A stretch of DNA of 64,000 nucleotides from Pradoshia sp. D12 (GTDB taxonomy: Bacteria > Bacillota > Bacilli > Bacillales > Pradoshiaceae). The notes below the pieces were generated by a model that did not search any database, was not told where the DNA came from, and saw nothing but the letters and a program-made list of their open reading frames with translations. Where the stretch lies: the NCBI RefSeq assembly GCF_008935075.1, contig NZ_CP044545.1:3351587-3415586 (forward strand), given 5' to 3'. A program made the translations under genes and the position numbers. Positions 8,628-18,178 of the stretch are shown piece by piece (the first letter of the stretch is position 1; each line of letters opens with the position of its first letter).

Positions 8628-11037
8628 ATGTCAATGCTTCACTTGAGTATATTACTGCCTTTTTTGGCTGCGATATGTATTCCGTTTATAGGCAAATATG
8701 CTCGTAAAATACATACCGGATGGTTCGTACTCATTATACCTATCGTATTATTTGGTTATTTGTTTACGTTCCTGCCTGAAATAACGGATCATCAATCCAT
8801 AACAGCTAGTTTTGAGTGGATTCCTTCACTAAACATATCATTTGATGTTTATGTAGACGGATTAGGCCTGCTCTTCGCTATGCTGATCACAGGTATTGGT
8901 ACACTAGTTATTCTGTACTCCATCTTTTATATGGACAAAACAAAAGAAAAACTGAGTAATTTTTATGTTTATTTACTATTATTTATGGGGGCTATGCTTG
9001 GGGTTGTCCTATCTGACAACTTAATCGTCCTTTATACGTTTTGGGAATTTACCAGCCTTTCTTCCTTCCTGCTGATTGGCTATTGGCATGAGAGAAAAGG
9101 ATCTCGCTACGGAGCGCAAAAATCATTATTAATCACCTTTTTAGGTGGCTTATCCATGCTAGGAGGTTTTATAACCCTCTCTGTAATGGGAAATACCTTC
9201 AGCATCAGAGAATTAATTTCAATGGCTCCTGATTTGGTAAACCATCCTCTTTTTTATTTTTTCGATGATACTCGTTTTATTAGGGGCATTCACGAAGTCT
9301 GCCCAATTCCCATTCCACATTTGGTTACCTGATGCAATGGAAGCACCTACACCAGTCAGTGCATATCTTCATTCAGCAACGATGGTTAAAGCAGGTATCT
9401 ATTTAGTAGCACGTTTGAGCCCTATATTTGCTTTATCAGGTGAATGGGTATGGATTATCGGCCTGGTCGGTATCATAACCTTAATTTGGGGTTCCTTTAA
9501 TGCAGTACGTCAGTATGATTTAAAAGGGATTCTTGCCTACTCAACAGTCAGCCAGCTCGGCTTAATCATGTCCCTGCTTGGCATCGGTGCGGCTTCCCTC
9601 CATTTTGGATCAGCCGAGAATAATGTATATATTGCCGCTGTTTCGGCAGCTGTTTTTCACCTAATTAACCATGCAACCTTTAAAGGTTCATTATTCATGG
9701 CAGTCGGTATAATTGATCACGAAACGGGAACTAGGGATATTCGTAAACTGGGCGGATTAATGACCATAATGCCAATCACTTTTACTATTGCTGCAATCGG
9801 AGCATTCTCAATGGCAGGCTTGCCTCCATTCAATGGCTTCTTGAGTAAGGAAATGTTCTTTGGCAGCCTATTAGATATAACAAAAGCAGATTTTCTTAAC
9901 CTGCAAACATGGGGTAATTTATTCCCTGTTATTGGATGGCTGGCAAGTGTATTCACATTTGTTTACTGTATGATTCTTTTATTTAGAACATTTGGCGGCA
10001 AACTTCAGCCTGAAAAATTAACGAAAAAACCACATGAAGCACCGATTGGATTATTGATTTCACCAATCACGCTTGCAGCCTTGGTTATTATTTTTGGATT
10101 ATTTCCAAACATCCTTACTTCAACAATTATTGAGCCAGCTACTGCAGCTATCCTGCCGAGCCTTTATGAAAACGGAAACCCTCCGCATCTTCATATACAA
10201 ATGTGGCACGGAGTAAATGGCGCATTATTAATGACAATCGGAGTTGTCATCTTAGGAATTATCTTGTATAAGTTCTATCCAAAATGGAGCAAGATTTATA
10301 CGTATTTCTCTGATAAATACACATTAAACAATGCATATAATATGGGATTAAGATCACTGGATACAGGTTCACGTCTCATTACCCGCGGATATATGAACGG
10401 GAGTATCCATGATTATTTAGTTTATATATTTGGCTTCTTGATTATCAGTTTACTTTATACGGTTTGGAAAACCGATAGCTTTGCATTCGAAACAACCAGT
10501 ATGACTCCAATTGGGGTATACGAAGTTATTTTGATCTTTATCTTAGTTCTGGCTTCAATCATGATTCTATTTGCAAAATCGAGACTGACTTCAATCATTT
10601 TAATGGGAGCGGTTGGTTATACGGTATCACTTTTATTTGTTCTATTTAGGGCACCTGATTTAGCCTTAACTCAATTTGTCATTGAAACAGTATCTACATC
10701 GCTGTTCTTGCTTTGTTTCTATCACTTGCCGAAGTATAAACCAAAGGAAAAGCGTATGCGTTTTAAATTGACAAACCTGGCAATCTCTCTCGGTGTCGGA
10801 ATTACGATGACACTTATCGCGCTGGCTTCTCACAGTACGAAGCTATTTGAATCCATCTCTGAATTTTATAAAGAGGTTACGTACAAAGAAGCTGGTGGAG
10901 AGAATATGGTTAACGTAATCCTGGTTGACTTCCGTGGTTTGGATACCATGTTTGAAATCACCGTATTATCCATTGCAGCCATGGGAATTTACACCATGAT
11001 TAAACTCCGTCTCACGAAAAGAGGAGGGGAAGAATGA
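8628..11037 (+). pseudogene. mrpA: mrpA, Na+/H+ antiporter subunit A, split by a one-base frameshift
   Basis: The start at 8628 follows 'aagggaggtcc'. The first part (to a stop at 9332) and the second (from about 9265) are in different frames but join exactly at ...FYF / MILVLLGAFTKSAQFPFH. The span is 2410 bases, one more than 803 codons; deleting one T from the six-T run at 9257-9262 gives 802 residues, the usual MrpA length. All landmarks are kept: FWEFTSLSSFLLIG with the conserved Glu, HSATMVKAGIYL with the conserved Lys, and the MrpB-like C-terminal domain. MrpA is the large proton-translocating subunit, related to NuoL. This is either a true inactivating mutation or a homopolymer sequencing error. 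Downstream mrp genes are intact. Confidence 0.85.
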
Positions 11038-11456
11038 AAACAAATGATTTAATTTTACAGACGGTTACTAAAATCGCAACTTTTATTATTATTTTGTTCT
11101 CTATACACATTTTCTTTGCCGGACACTATACGCCGGGCGGTGGATTTATCGGTGGTCTTATGACTTCTTCTGCCATCATTCTTTTATTGCTGGCATTTGA
11201 TTTAAAAACCGTAAAAAGTTTTCTGCCGGTAAATTATTTATCGTTGATAGCTGTGGGGTTGTTGTTATCTGTCGGGACTGGAGCTGGTGCGTTATTCTTC
11301 GATGCTCCTTTCCTGACGCACGCCTTTGATTATTTTGATTTGCCGCTCCTTGGAAAAACATCCCTTCATACAGCAGTTATCTTTGATACGGGTGTTTATC
11401 TAGTTGTAATCGGCGTGACAATGACCATTATTCAAACGATTGGGGAGAGTGAATGA
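11034..11456 (+). CDS. mrpB: Na+/H+ antiporter subunit MrpB
   Basis: The product has 140 residues and about four membrane helices (about 11-29, 40-60, 68-90, 108-133). It is an MnhB-type subunit with the conserved [18 protein letters not shown] segment at 25-44. It belongs to the hetero-oligomeric Mrp antiporter, which exports Na+ in exchange for protons and supports pH and salt homeostasis. Its ATG overlaps the mrpA stop by four bases (ATGA) and its own end overlaps mrpC. Translation is therefore coupled to mrpA; a frameshift in mrpA could reduce its expression. Confidence 0.92.
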   Translation: MKTNDLILQTVTKIATFIIILFSIHIFFAGHYTPGGGFIGGLMTSSAIILLLLAFDLKTVKSFLPVNYLSLIAVGLLLSVGTGAGALFFDAPFLTHAFDYFDLPLLGKTSLHTAVIFDTGVYLVVIGVTMTIIQTIGESE

Positions 11457-11797
11457 TGGAGATTTTAATGTGTTTTGCTATAGGAATTCTATTTACGATT
11501 TCCACCTATTTACTTTTATCAAAAAGCTTGCTTCGTATCATTATTGGAACAAGCATATTGAGCCATGCGGTGAATTTATTGGTTCTTACCATGGGAGGAT
11601 TAAAACAAGGAGCTGTGCCTATCTTAAGTGAACACGCCAAATCCTATGTGGATCCGCTGCCACAGGCATTAATCCTGACAGCGATTGTAATTAGCTTCGG
11701 TGTCACATCTTTCTTCCTGGTATTGGCCTATCGTTCCTATCAGGAACTTGGAACGGATAACATGGATCAACTGAGAGGAAATAAGTCATATGAATAA
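11453..11797 (+). CDS. mrpC: Na+/H+ antiporter subunit MrpC
   Basis: A 114-residue, three-helix protein of the NuoK/MnhC type. The conserved segment [18 protein letters not shown] lies in the middle, and [19 protein letters not shown] near residue 66 is the family signature. It is homologous to the NuoK subunit of complex I and is part of the Mrp antiporter core. Two ATGs in tandem (11453, 11456) are possible starts. It overlaps mrpB by four bases and mrpD by eight, tight coupling typical of the mrp operon. Confidence 0.92.
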   Translation: MMEILMCFAIGILFTISTYLLLSKSLLRIIIGTSILSHAVNLLVLTMGGLKQGAVPILSEHAKSYVDPLPQALILTAIVISFGVTSFFLVLAYRSYQELGTDNMDQLRGNKSYE

Positions 11798-13274
11798 CCT
11801 TGTTATATTACCTATTTTACTTCCGTTATTGACAGGAATTTTATTGTTATTCCTTGCGAAAAAAATAAATGCCCAACGAATAGTCGCCTTGGCCTCATCT
11901 ATACTGGTCCTGGTAGTTACCTTTTCACTTTTAATAGAGGTAAAAACAAATGGCATTCTAACCTTGCAGGCCGGCAGCTGGGATGCCCCTTTCGGAATTA
12001 GTCTTGTAGCGGATATGCTGGCAGCCTTACTGGTTTTAACTACATCTCTTATTACATTAGTAACGATTATTTATTCTTTTAAAAATATTGATGCAAACCG
12101 TGAAAAATATTTCTACTATGCCCTTATCCAATTTTTAATTGTAGGTGTTAACGGGGCATTTTTGACCGGAGATATATTCAACTTATTTGTATTTTTTGAA
12201 GTAATGCTGATGTCATCTTATGTATTACTTGTGACAGGTGGTACAAAAGTACAGCTTCGCGAGTCTATTAAATATTTGCTTGTAAATGTAATTGCTTCTG
12301 GCCTTTTTGTTGCTGCTGTTGCATTCTTATACTCTGTTGTAGGTACGCTGAATATGGCAGATATCTCAGAAAGAATTGCGGAAGTAGACCAGCCGGGAAT
12401 CATCACGGTTATCGCTGTTCTGTTTCTAATCGTGTTTGGATTGAAGGCAGCCATTTTTCCTTTATATTTTTGGATGCCCGGCTCATACTTTGCGCCGCCA
12501 ATTCCAATCCTGGCTTTGTTTGGTTCATTATTAACGAAGGTTGGTGTTTATTCCATCCTAAGAACCTTTACCATTATGTTTTATCATCATACTGATTATA
12601 CGCATACATTGCTGGAGTACCTTGGAATTTTAACCATTGTATTTGGCTGTATCGGTGTATTGGCCTATATGGATGGTAAAAAAATCATCATTTACAATAT
12701 CGTAATTGCCATTGGTGTTATAATCTTCGGTATTTCAATCATGAATACCGCATCCATATCCGGTTCAATTATGTATACAATTCATGACATGATGATTAAA
12801 GCAGCCCTGTTTCTGCTTATTGGAGTAATGATGGCCAAAACAGGGACAAGTAATATTAAGCGCATGGGTGGGTTAATTCACGAATCTCCACTTTTAGCTT
12901 GGATGTTCTTCATAGCGGCTATATCGTTAGCAGGGGTTCCACCTTTCAGCGGTTTTACAGGAAAATTACTAATCATTCAGGGTGCCTTTGATGAAAGGCA
13001 TTACGTAGGAGGATTGGTAGTCCTATTCTCAAGTTTAATTGTTTTATATTCCGTGATGCGCATTTTCATATTCGCGTTCTGGGGAGAGAAAAAAGTTTAC
13101 GATGAGAACTTCTCCAAGAAAGATAACCGTTTTTTACTATTGCCGATCGGCATTTTACTTGTAGTCTCAATATTGTACGGATTGGGCTCTGAAGTTGTTT
13201 ATACGTATGTTTCTGATGCGGTTGATGTTTTAATGAATCCATCAGATTACATTCAGGCCGTACTAAAGGAGTGA
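11790..13274 (+). CDS. mrpD: Na+/H+ antiporter subunit MrpD
   Basis: The product has 494 residues with about 14 membrane helices and is a NuoL/M/N-like proton-translocating subunit of normal length. [20 protein letters not shown] carries the conserved TM5 glutamate, [19 protein letters not shown] the key lysine region, and [15 protein letters not shown] a further conserved segment. With MrpA it forms the ion-conducting part of the antiporter. It overlaps mrpC and is followed after seven bases by mrpE. There is no sign of damage, unlike mrpA. Confidence 0.93.
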   Translation: MNNLVILPILLPLLTGILLLFLAKKINAQRIVALASSILVLVVTFSLLIEVKTNGILTLQAGSWDAPFGISLVADMLAALLVLTTSLITLVTIIYSFKNIDANREKYFYYALIQFLIVGVNGAFLTGDIFNLFVFFEVMLMSSYVLLVTGGTKVQLRESIKYLLVNVIASGLFVAAVAFLYSVVGTLNMADISERIAEVDQPGIITVIAVLFLIVFGLKAAIFPLYFWMPGSYFAPPIPILALFGSLLTKVGVYSILRTFTIMFYHHTDYTHTLLEYLGILTIVFGCIGVLAYMDGKKIIIYNIVIAIGVIIFGISIMNTASISGSIMYTIHDMMIKAALFLLIGVMMAKTGTSNIKRMGGLIHESPLLAWMFFIAAISLAGVPPFSGFTGKLLIIQGAFDERHYVGGLVVLFSSLIVLYSVMRIFIFAFWGEKKVYDENFSKKDNRFLLLPIGILLVVSILYGLGSEVVYTYVSDAVDVLMNPSDYIQAVLKE

Positions 13275-13281
13275 TGAAGAT

Positions 13282-13758
13282 ATGTCTTATCAAATATTAT
13301 TAAATGTAATTCTAGCCTTGACCTGGATGTTCCTGACGACGTCAAATACAGCCGCTTCCTTTATTATCGGCTATTTAATTGGGGCGATTATTCTTTTTCT
13401 ATTCAGACGCTTTTTTTCGACTCGGTTTTATTTGCATAAGGTAGTGGCTGTCCTTCACCTTCTGGGGATATTTATACGAGAATTATTGATTGCAAACTTC
13501 GACGTTTTTAAAACAATCATCAGACCAAAGCTTGAACTGAAGCCAGGAATTTTTACTTATGAAACCAAACTTAAATCGGATTGGCAGATCACTCTTCTGT
13601 CCTGTCTGATTACCTTAACTCCCGGTACATTAGTTCTGGATATTTCTTCTGATAACAAAACATTATTCATCCATGCATTAAACATATCGGAGATTCCAGA
13701 GATGCAAGAAAGTATAAAAAATTCATTTGAGCGACTTATTCTGGAGGTGAGTGAGTAA
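13282..13758 (+). CDS. mrpE: Na+/H+ antiporter subunit MrpE
   Basis: A 158-residue MnhE-family protein, two or three hydrophobic segments near the N-terminus and a soluble C-terminal part. SCLITLTPGTLVLDIS, at about 110-125, is the recognisable family segment. It follows mrpD by seven bases and its stop overlaps the mrpF start (TAATG). It is required for full activity or assembly of Mrp complexes in other bacilli. Length and sequence look normal. Confidence 0.9.
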   Translation: MSYQILLNVILALTWMFLTTSNTAASFIIGYLIGAIILFLFRRFFSTRFYLHKVVAVLHLLGIFIRELLIANFDVFKTIIRPKLELKPGIFTYETKLKSDWQITLLSCLITLTPGTLVLDISSDNKTLFIHALNISEIPEMQESIKNSFERLILEVSE

Positions 13759-14039
13759 TGATTAATTTCATCCTTCAGCTTTCTTTAGTCTGTATAGCTA
13801 TTTCGATGCTCATTCTAATTTATAGAGTAATTAAGGGACCAAGCATCCCTGATCGTGTAATGGCATTGGATGCTATTGGCATGAACTTAATTTGCATGAT
13901 TGCCATACTATCTTTATTGCTCAGCACATCCATGTTTTTAGAGGTTATCCTTCTGATCAGTATTCTTTCGTTCACTGGTACGGTTGCCTTTTCGAAATTC
14001 CTGGAGAAAGGGGAAATCATAGAAAATGAACGAAATTAG
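13758..14039 (+). CDS. mrpF: Na+/H+ antiporter subunit MrpF
   Basis: A 93-residue, three-helix MnhF-type subunit. GPSIPDRVMALDAIGMNLIC near residue 28 carries the conserved Asp residues typical of the family. It overlaps mrpE by one base and mrpG by 14 bases. MrpF is needed for antiport and has been linked to bile-salt resistance in B. subtilis (recall). No abnormality is visible. Confidence 0.9.
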   Translation: MINFILQLSLVCIAISMLILIYRVIKGPSIPDRVMALDAIGMNLICMIAILSLLLSTSMFLEVILLISILSFTGTVAFSKFLEKGEIIENERN

Positions 14040-14379
14040 TTCCTATATTTTTGTTTGTATCGTTTTAATCGGTTCTATATTAACCGTTGTATCAGCTCTT
14101 GGAATACTCCGTTTACCCGATGTCTATACGCGGAACCATGCAGCTTCTAAAACATCCACTTTGGGTGTAACCCTTGTATTGCTTGGCACATTCTTATATT
14201 TCTGGATTACAGAGGGCCATTTTAACTCCCGTATCCTGTTAGCTATCTTCTTTATTTTTATGACAGCTCCGGTTGCCGGACATTTAATCAGCCGTGCAGC
14301 CTATAATACAGGCGTTAAATTGTGGAAACATAGTGTGCGTGATGATTTAAAAAAGGCAAAAAAACAAAAAAATAGCTAA
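14026..14379 (+). CDS. mrpG: Na+/H+ antiporter subunit MrpG
   Basis: A 117-residue MnhG-type subunit with three membrane segments. The family core is GILRLPDVYTRNHAASKTST near residue 26, followed by TAPVAGHLISRAAY near 85 and a very basic tail. It is the last gene of the seven-gene operon and overlaps mrpF. A strong terminator begins ten bases after its stop. Confidence 0.9.
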   Translation: MNEISSYIFVCIVLIGSILTVVSALGILRLPDVYTRNHAASKTSTLGVTLVLLGTFLYFWITEGHFNSRILLAIFFIFMTAPVAGHLISRAAYNTGVKLWKHSVRDDLKKAKKQKNS

Positions 14380-14388
14380 TGACAGAAA

Positions 14389-14440
14389 AAGAGGATGCTT
14401 ACAAGATCGCTTTAGACCTTGTAAAACATCCTCATTTTTT
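14389..14440. terminator. Terminator between mrpG and the thioesterase gene
   Basis: 'gaggatgcttacaag' pairs with 'cttgtaaaacatcctc', followed by 'attttttta'. It ends the mrp operon, reaches into the convergent gene's last codons, and probably works both ways. Confidence 0.8.
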
Positions 14441-14818
14441 TATTTGAATAACAGCAAGCGTACATCTGCTGATACATATTAATTCGTTCTCTTCATCCGT
14501 TATTTTAATTTCCCATACCATTGTTTTTTTTCCTCTGTGTACAATATTTCCTGTTGCGGTCACCAAGCCTTCCCTTTTGCTTTTAAGATGATTCGCATTA
14601 ATCTCTAAACCAACGACTGCTTCTTTCTCCTCGTCAACCATTGTATATCCACCAAGACTGGCGACCGTTTCGGCAAGAGCCACCGATGCGCCACCGTGAA
14701 GAAGTCCCATCGGCTGGTGTGTCCGATGGTCAACAGGCATGGTTGCAACAACTCTTCCTTCACAGACCTCAACTATTTCTATCCCTAATGTACCCATCAA
14801 TGTTTTACTTAAATCCAA
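14432..14818 (-). CDS. yuxO: Hotdog-fold thioesterase (YuxO/MenI-like)
   Basis: A 128-residue PaaI-type hotdog thioesterase. The core is HQPMGLLHGGASVALAETVA (about 33-52), with the catalytic HGG and Glu. The start codon appears to be TTG at 14818, after 'ggaaaggatg'. B. subtilis YuxO lies immediately after mrpG, as here, and is annotated as a 1,4-dihydroxy-2-naphthoyl-CoA hydrolase of menaquinone synthesis. That substrate is inferred from the orthologue; other acyl-CoAs are possible. It converges on the mrp operon. Confidence 0.85.
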   Translation of the reverse strand: MDLSKTLMGTLGIEIVEVCEGRVVATMPVDHRTHQPMGLLHGGASVALAETVASLGGYTMVDEEKEAVVGLEINANHLKSKREGLVTATGNIVHRGKKTMVWEIKITDEENELICISRCTLAVIQIKK

Positions 14819-15003
14819 TTAAAGGCATCCTTTCCATTGCTTATTTGTTATGAATTAGATAAAGAGCGGAAAAATAAAGGAGTAAAGCTTTCTTACAACT
14901 GATTCCTATTCTGATTTTTAAGGTGAATCCCTTCGAAAAAAGATGAACTGGATATCTGTAAGACTTTACAAAAAGCATATCTAGATGATGGAGGATTGGT
15001 CAA

Positions 15004-15183
15004 ATGGATCTTCGAGAAGGAATGGTTCCAACTGTATTAGGTACCGCTGTTGCTGCTACTGGTTATGCCCTTAAACAAAAGCATAATAGCAATAAAATGA
15101 TTGCCAATGCACTATTTGGATTTGGGCTTGCCCATATTGCTCTTGGTGTTATTGATTTAGTCGAGCATCGCAACGATATCTAA
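15004..15183 (+). CDS. Small conserved-looking protein, 59 residues, unknown function
   Basis: The frame from ATG 15004 to TAA 15183 encodes 59 residues and is preceded by 'gatggaggattgg', a good ribosome site. The sequence begins MDLREGMVPTVLGTAVAATG and ends in VIDLVEHRNDI. A weakly hydrophobic first segment, a basic linker (KQKHNSNK) and a second hydrophobic segment (ALFGFGLAHIALGVIDL) suggest a two-segment membrane-associated peptide. A terminator follows directly. Similar short proteins occur in bacilli (recall), sometimes with a misleading 'asparagine synthase' label. I assign no function. Confidence 0.7.
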   Translation: MDLREGMVPTVLGTAVAATGYALKQKHNSNKMIANALFGFGLAHIALGVIDLVEHRNDI

Positions 15184-15204
15184 ACGAACATCATCTATCC
15201 CCTA

Positions 15205-15234
15205 AATAAGCAACCTAACCGTTGCTTATTTTTT
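15205..15234 (+). terminator. Terminator of the 59-residue gene
   Basis: 'aataagcaac' / 'gttgcttatt' is followed by 'tttt', beginning about 20 bases after the stop. Confidence 0.8.
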
Positions 15235-15304
15235 GGTCTAATACAATCTACCTTCTCTTATATATAGTTATAAGGTATTTTATTTCGTAAGAGGAGGTGC
15301 CCAT

Positions 15305-15718
15305 ATGTATGCAAATCAACAGTTTTATAACTGGGCTCAAAGTCTAGGTCCTCATTACCACATACCCACATGGATCCATCCATCTGTTACTGGTATGAAT
15401 TCTTATTCTTCATATAACAGAAAAGTTCCTGCTATAGATACAACAAAATTTAAGAATTCTGCCAATCGAACCGCGTCCTATCTGACTGAAGCATTAAGAA
15501 TTGCCAATCAGATCTCTGCATCTCAAGATTTAGCTCGTCAAATTATGGCAGCCTCTGAGTTTAATAACCTAAGCGAAGTGAATCGATTATTGCTTTCAAC
15601 CGGTATTCGAATAGCTCCTTCCATCTATTACGATCCGGAGGGAATTCGGCTGGTTTTTGCTGATAAACAAACCAGTCCTCCCTGTTGTGAAGTTGGGGTA
15701 GTCATACGATGGAGCTAA
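15305..15718 (+). CDS. yuzC: YuzC-like protein of unknown function
   Basis: The product has 137 residues, starting at 15305 after a strong 'gaggaggtg' site. It is soluble-looking with no signal peptide. The N-terminus is rich in aromatic and polar residues (MYANQQFYNWAQSLGPHYH), followed by a helical region and a C-terminal part predicted to form strands (IYYDPEGIRLVFADKQ), ending in CCEVGVVIRWS. It resembles B. subtilis YuzC, which lies in the equivalent place beyond the mrp/com region. I know no function; a spore-related role is possible but unproven. It converges on the Gly/Trp-rich gene at 15763. Confidence 0.65.
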   Translation: MYANQQFYNWAQSLGPHYHIPTWIHPSVTGMNSYSSYNRKVPAIDTTKFKNSANRTASYLTEALRIANQISASQDLARQIMAASEFNNLSEVNRLLLSTGIRIAPSIYYDPEGIRLVFADKQTSPPCCEVGVVIRWS

Positions 15719-15750
15719 AAACCAGCAGTTTGATAACTGCTGGTTTTGTT
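15717..15750. terminator. Terminator after yuzC
   Basis: 'aaaaccagcagtt' / 'aactgctggtttt' is a near-perfect stem with flanking A and T tracts between two convergent genes. Confidence 0.75.
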
Positions 15751-15762
15751 TACAAATTATTA

Positions 15763-15996
15763 TTAATAAAATCCGCCACCATATCCCCATGGGGACCCAT
15801 ATCCATACGGAGGATAACCATATCCATATCCCCATGGTCTGCTAAGCAATGCTCCACCTATTAATCCGCCGGCTAATCCTAAACCAAATCCCCCGATCGG
15901 ACCTCCAAATCCAAAACCAAAACCTGGTCTACCCCATGGTCTTCCCCACGGTCCGCCCCACGGTCTGCCCCATGGTCTTCTCTGTCTGTAATCCAT
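15763..15996 (-). CDS. Gly/Pro/Trp/Tyr-rich low-complexity protein
   Basis: The product has 77 residues and a good 'caggaggtatttt' site before its ATG. Residues 7-25 repeat PWGRPWGGPWGRPWGRP. A glycine-rich hydrophobic centre (about 26-53) follows, then a Tyr/Gly-rich tail with PWGYGYGYPPYGYGSPWGYG. Such composition is typical of surface, spore-coat or matrix proteins that form sheets, sometimes crosslinked through tyrosine, but no family can be named. It is monocistronic. Codon choice follows the repeats, so some of the repetition may be recent. A spore coat or crust role is a guess from composition only. Confidence 0.65.
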   Translation of the reverse strand: MDYRQRRPWGRPWGGPWGRPWGRPGFGFGFGGPIGGFGLGLAGGLIGGALLSRPWGYGYGYPPYGYGSPWGYGGGFY

Positions 15997-16122
15997 CTGT
16001 AAAATACCTCCTGTTTGTTTAAATGCCTACACTATTATGTATGCAGAAACCTAACAGCAGGTAAGGGCGTATGCCCTCTTACAAGGATAACATTCACATT
16101 TAAATCTATTTATGAGATTAGA

Positions 16123-17631
16123 TTAATCTTCACCATCCAAACCAAAACGTTCAACCAATACAGCCAATGTCCTCGCCATTACACCAGTAGCACCTGATGG
16201 TCCAAGTTCATAGCTGGAACGTCTTGTAGATGTACCAGCTATATCTAAATGCACCCATGGAGTCTCCTCGGCAAACTCACCAACAAATGCACCTCCCATA
16301 ATGGCATGCCCCTCTGCTCCCGGCGAATTATTAAGATCAGCTATTTTGCTATTGCGAACACGCGCTTTATCCCTTTCGGTAATTGGCAATCTCCACATGG
16401 GTTCTCCAGCTTCATCAGATGCTTTTAAGACTTCCTCAAACCAGCTTTCATGATTTGTCATCGCACCTGTCATTTCTACACCTAATGCTGTAATAACTCC
16501 CCCGGTTAATGTAGCTACATCAACTAAATAATCCGCTCCATGCTGTTTAGCATATGTAATCGCATCTGCCAACACAAGACGCCCCTCGGCATCTGTATTC
16601 AAGACCTCAATTGTTTTACCAGCCATGGAAACTATGACATCATCCGGTTTGAAGGCATTTCCGGAAATCATATTATCTGTTGATGGAATAACAGCCACAA
16701 CATTTTGTTCAGGTCTCAATTCCCCAATTATCTCCATAGCTCCAAGGACAGCGGCTGCTCCCCCCATATCCGTTTTCATTCCAACTATCCCTGCTTTTGT
16801 CTTTATTGAATATCCGCCTGTATCAAATGTAATTCCTTTGCCAACCAAACCAATTACATCTGTCCAGTCAGATTTCCCTTGATATTTTAGGACAATCATT
16901 TTAGGTGGTTCAGCAGATCCTTGGTTGACGGCAAGCAAGGCTCCCATTCCAAGCTCCTGCATATCTTCTTTTTCAAGGATTTCGCACTCAAACTGATACT
17001 TATCAGCCAGCCCTTTAGCATAATTGGCCATATCTGTAGACGTTAGCATATTACCTGGAAGATTTACTAAAGTCCGAGCTGAATTGGTTCCTTTTCCATA
17101 TGTATATCCAACAAAAAGGGAAGACTCAACTAGCTCTCGGTCGGCTTCCGTATATACAGAAACCTCTTCTATTTTCTGATCTGGTTCATTTTTCTTATGC
17201 TTATATCCTTCAAATTCATACGTAGACAAGGCTAATGCTTCTCCTAAAGCATGTGCTGCATCCTCCACCGTAATGACATCTGTCAGGAATGACGTTAAGT
17301 CGACGCTAATCTTTGTCCATCCACGACCTTCGACTTTCTGAAACATTTTGCCAAATGCTTCTTTCAGCTCTTCGAATGTTAAATCTTTTTGTTTCCCCAA
17401 TCCAACGAACACCAATCTCTCCGGTGGAATAAGATCAAGTGTATGCAATGTCGAAACTTTTTTCTTCCGAGCGGAAATATCTCCAACCTTGGCAAGCTCC
17501 TGAAGCTTACTATTCATCATTTTATCCGCTTCCGATAAAGTCGCTGCAAGCGTAACTGGATGATTAAATGCTCCAGTTACCAAAACAGGCATATGTATTT
17601 GACTCGGATTTTCATTATAAACTTTAAACAT
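16123..17631 (-). CDS. pepA: Leucyl aminopeptidase (M17, PepA/YuiE)
   Basis: A 502-residue M17 metallopeptidase of normal length. Residues 1-160 form the N-terminal macrodomain-like part. The catalytic domain carries the two-metal site: K265 and D270 in [11 protein letters not shown]277, D288 in [11 protein letters not shown], and D347/E349/R351 in NTDAEGRL. The enzyme releases N-terminal residues from peptides, usually as a cytosolic hexamer dependent on Mn2+ or Zn2+. The ATG follows 'aggaggag'. It is monocistronic. B. subtilis YuiE sits in the same neighbourhood, close to yuiC and the esterase gene yuiI. Confidence 0.93.
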   Translation of the reverse strand: MFKVYNENPSQIHMPVLVTGAFNHPVTLAATLSEADKMMNSKLQELAKVGDISARKKKVSTLHTLDLIPPERLVFVGLGKQKDLTFEELKEAFGKMFQKVEGRGWTKISVDLTSFLTDVITVEDAAHALGEALALSTYEFEGYKHKKNEPDQKIEEVSVYTEADRELVESSLFVGYTYGKGTNSARTLVNLPGNMLTSTDMANYAKGLADKYQFECEILEKEDMQELGMGALLAVNQGSAEPPKMIVLKYQGKSDWTDVIGLVGKGITFDTGGYSIKTKAGIVGMKTDMGGAAAVLGAMEIIGELRPEQNVVAVIPSTDNMISGNAFKPDDVIVSMAGKTIEVLNTDAEGRLVLADAITYAKQHGADYLVDVATLTGGVITALGVEMTGAMTNHESWFEEVLKASDEAGEPMWRLPITERDKARVRNSKIADLNNSPGAEGHAIMGGAFVGEFAEETPWVHLDIAGTSTRRSSYELGPSGATGVMARTLAVLVERFGLDGED

Positions 17632-17804
17632 ACTACTCCTCCTGATCGTTTATCTTTATTCATGCCTTTTCTTACACATTAACTATCCTTACCTATTATC
17701 TTACCATTGACATCATAATTTAGAACAAATGACGCATTCTATTCACTGAAAAATTAAACGATTTACCCCGACATATCTTGCCTATTTTACCCTTCCTTTA
17801 GACA

Positions 17805-17832
17805 TAAAAAAACAGAGGACTATTATCCTCTG
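17805..17832 (-). terminator. Terminator of the feu operon
   Basis: On the minus strand the stem 'cagagga'/'tcctctg' is followed by 'ttttttta'. It lies about 310 bases beyond the ATPase stop, on the far side of the dispersed repeat, so the repeat appears to be transcribed as the operon's 3' UTR. Confidence 0.65.
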
Positions 17833-17836
17833 TGAA

Positions 17837-18178
17837 TTAGTTGCGGAGGCCAACAGGATGTTGGTCACAAAGACGTTGTCACAGGACATGGCGTTCTTAG
17901 TCTTTGTTCCTTGAAATGGTCGCCTCAGCTTTTATGCAATCCAGCTTCAACGGCTAGAAACTCAGGTCATAAGCATGACCTCTACAGGAGGGAAGAACTC
18001 CTCCTTCCGAGCCCCTGTCTTATGCTCCTCGCTTCTGAGCAAGCCGTTTCAGCACTATAGTCAATCCGGCTTCGGCTCCTAGCTCCTCGAGTCATAAGTG
18101 TAGCCACTGCGGGAGGGGAGAACGCCTCCCTACGTGCCTCCTCTTATGCTTGTCGGAGCTGACCAGTCGCCTCAGCAC
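17837..18178. repeat. Dispersed GC-richer repeat, copy B
   Basis: This is an inverted match to copy A at 1-187. The block 17837-17915 corresponds to A 96-157, and about 18060-18110 corresponds to A 15-60. Inside it are two related modules of about 130 bases, each with 'gtcataag', an 'aggaggga/ggaggggagaac' hairpin region and 'cttatgct'. There is no plausible gene in it. The right end runs into the last codons of the feu ATPase gene, whose stop codon at 18144-18146 lies in the repeat. Confidence 0.75.

Noticed and set aside
17837-18178. The GC-rich repeat as a CRISPR array or transposase remnant
   Set aside because: The modules are about 130 bases, only two, without regular short repeats and spacers, and no frame resembles a transposase.
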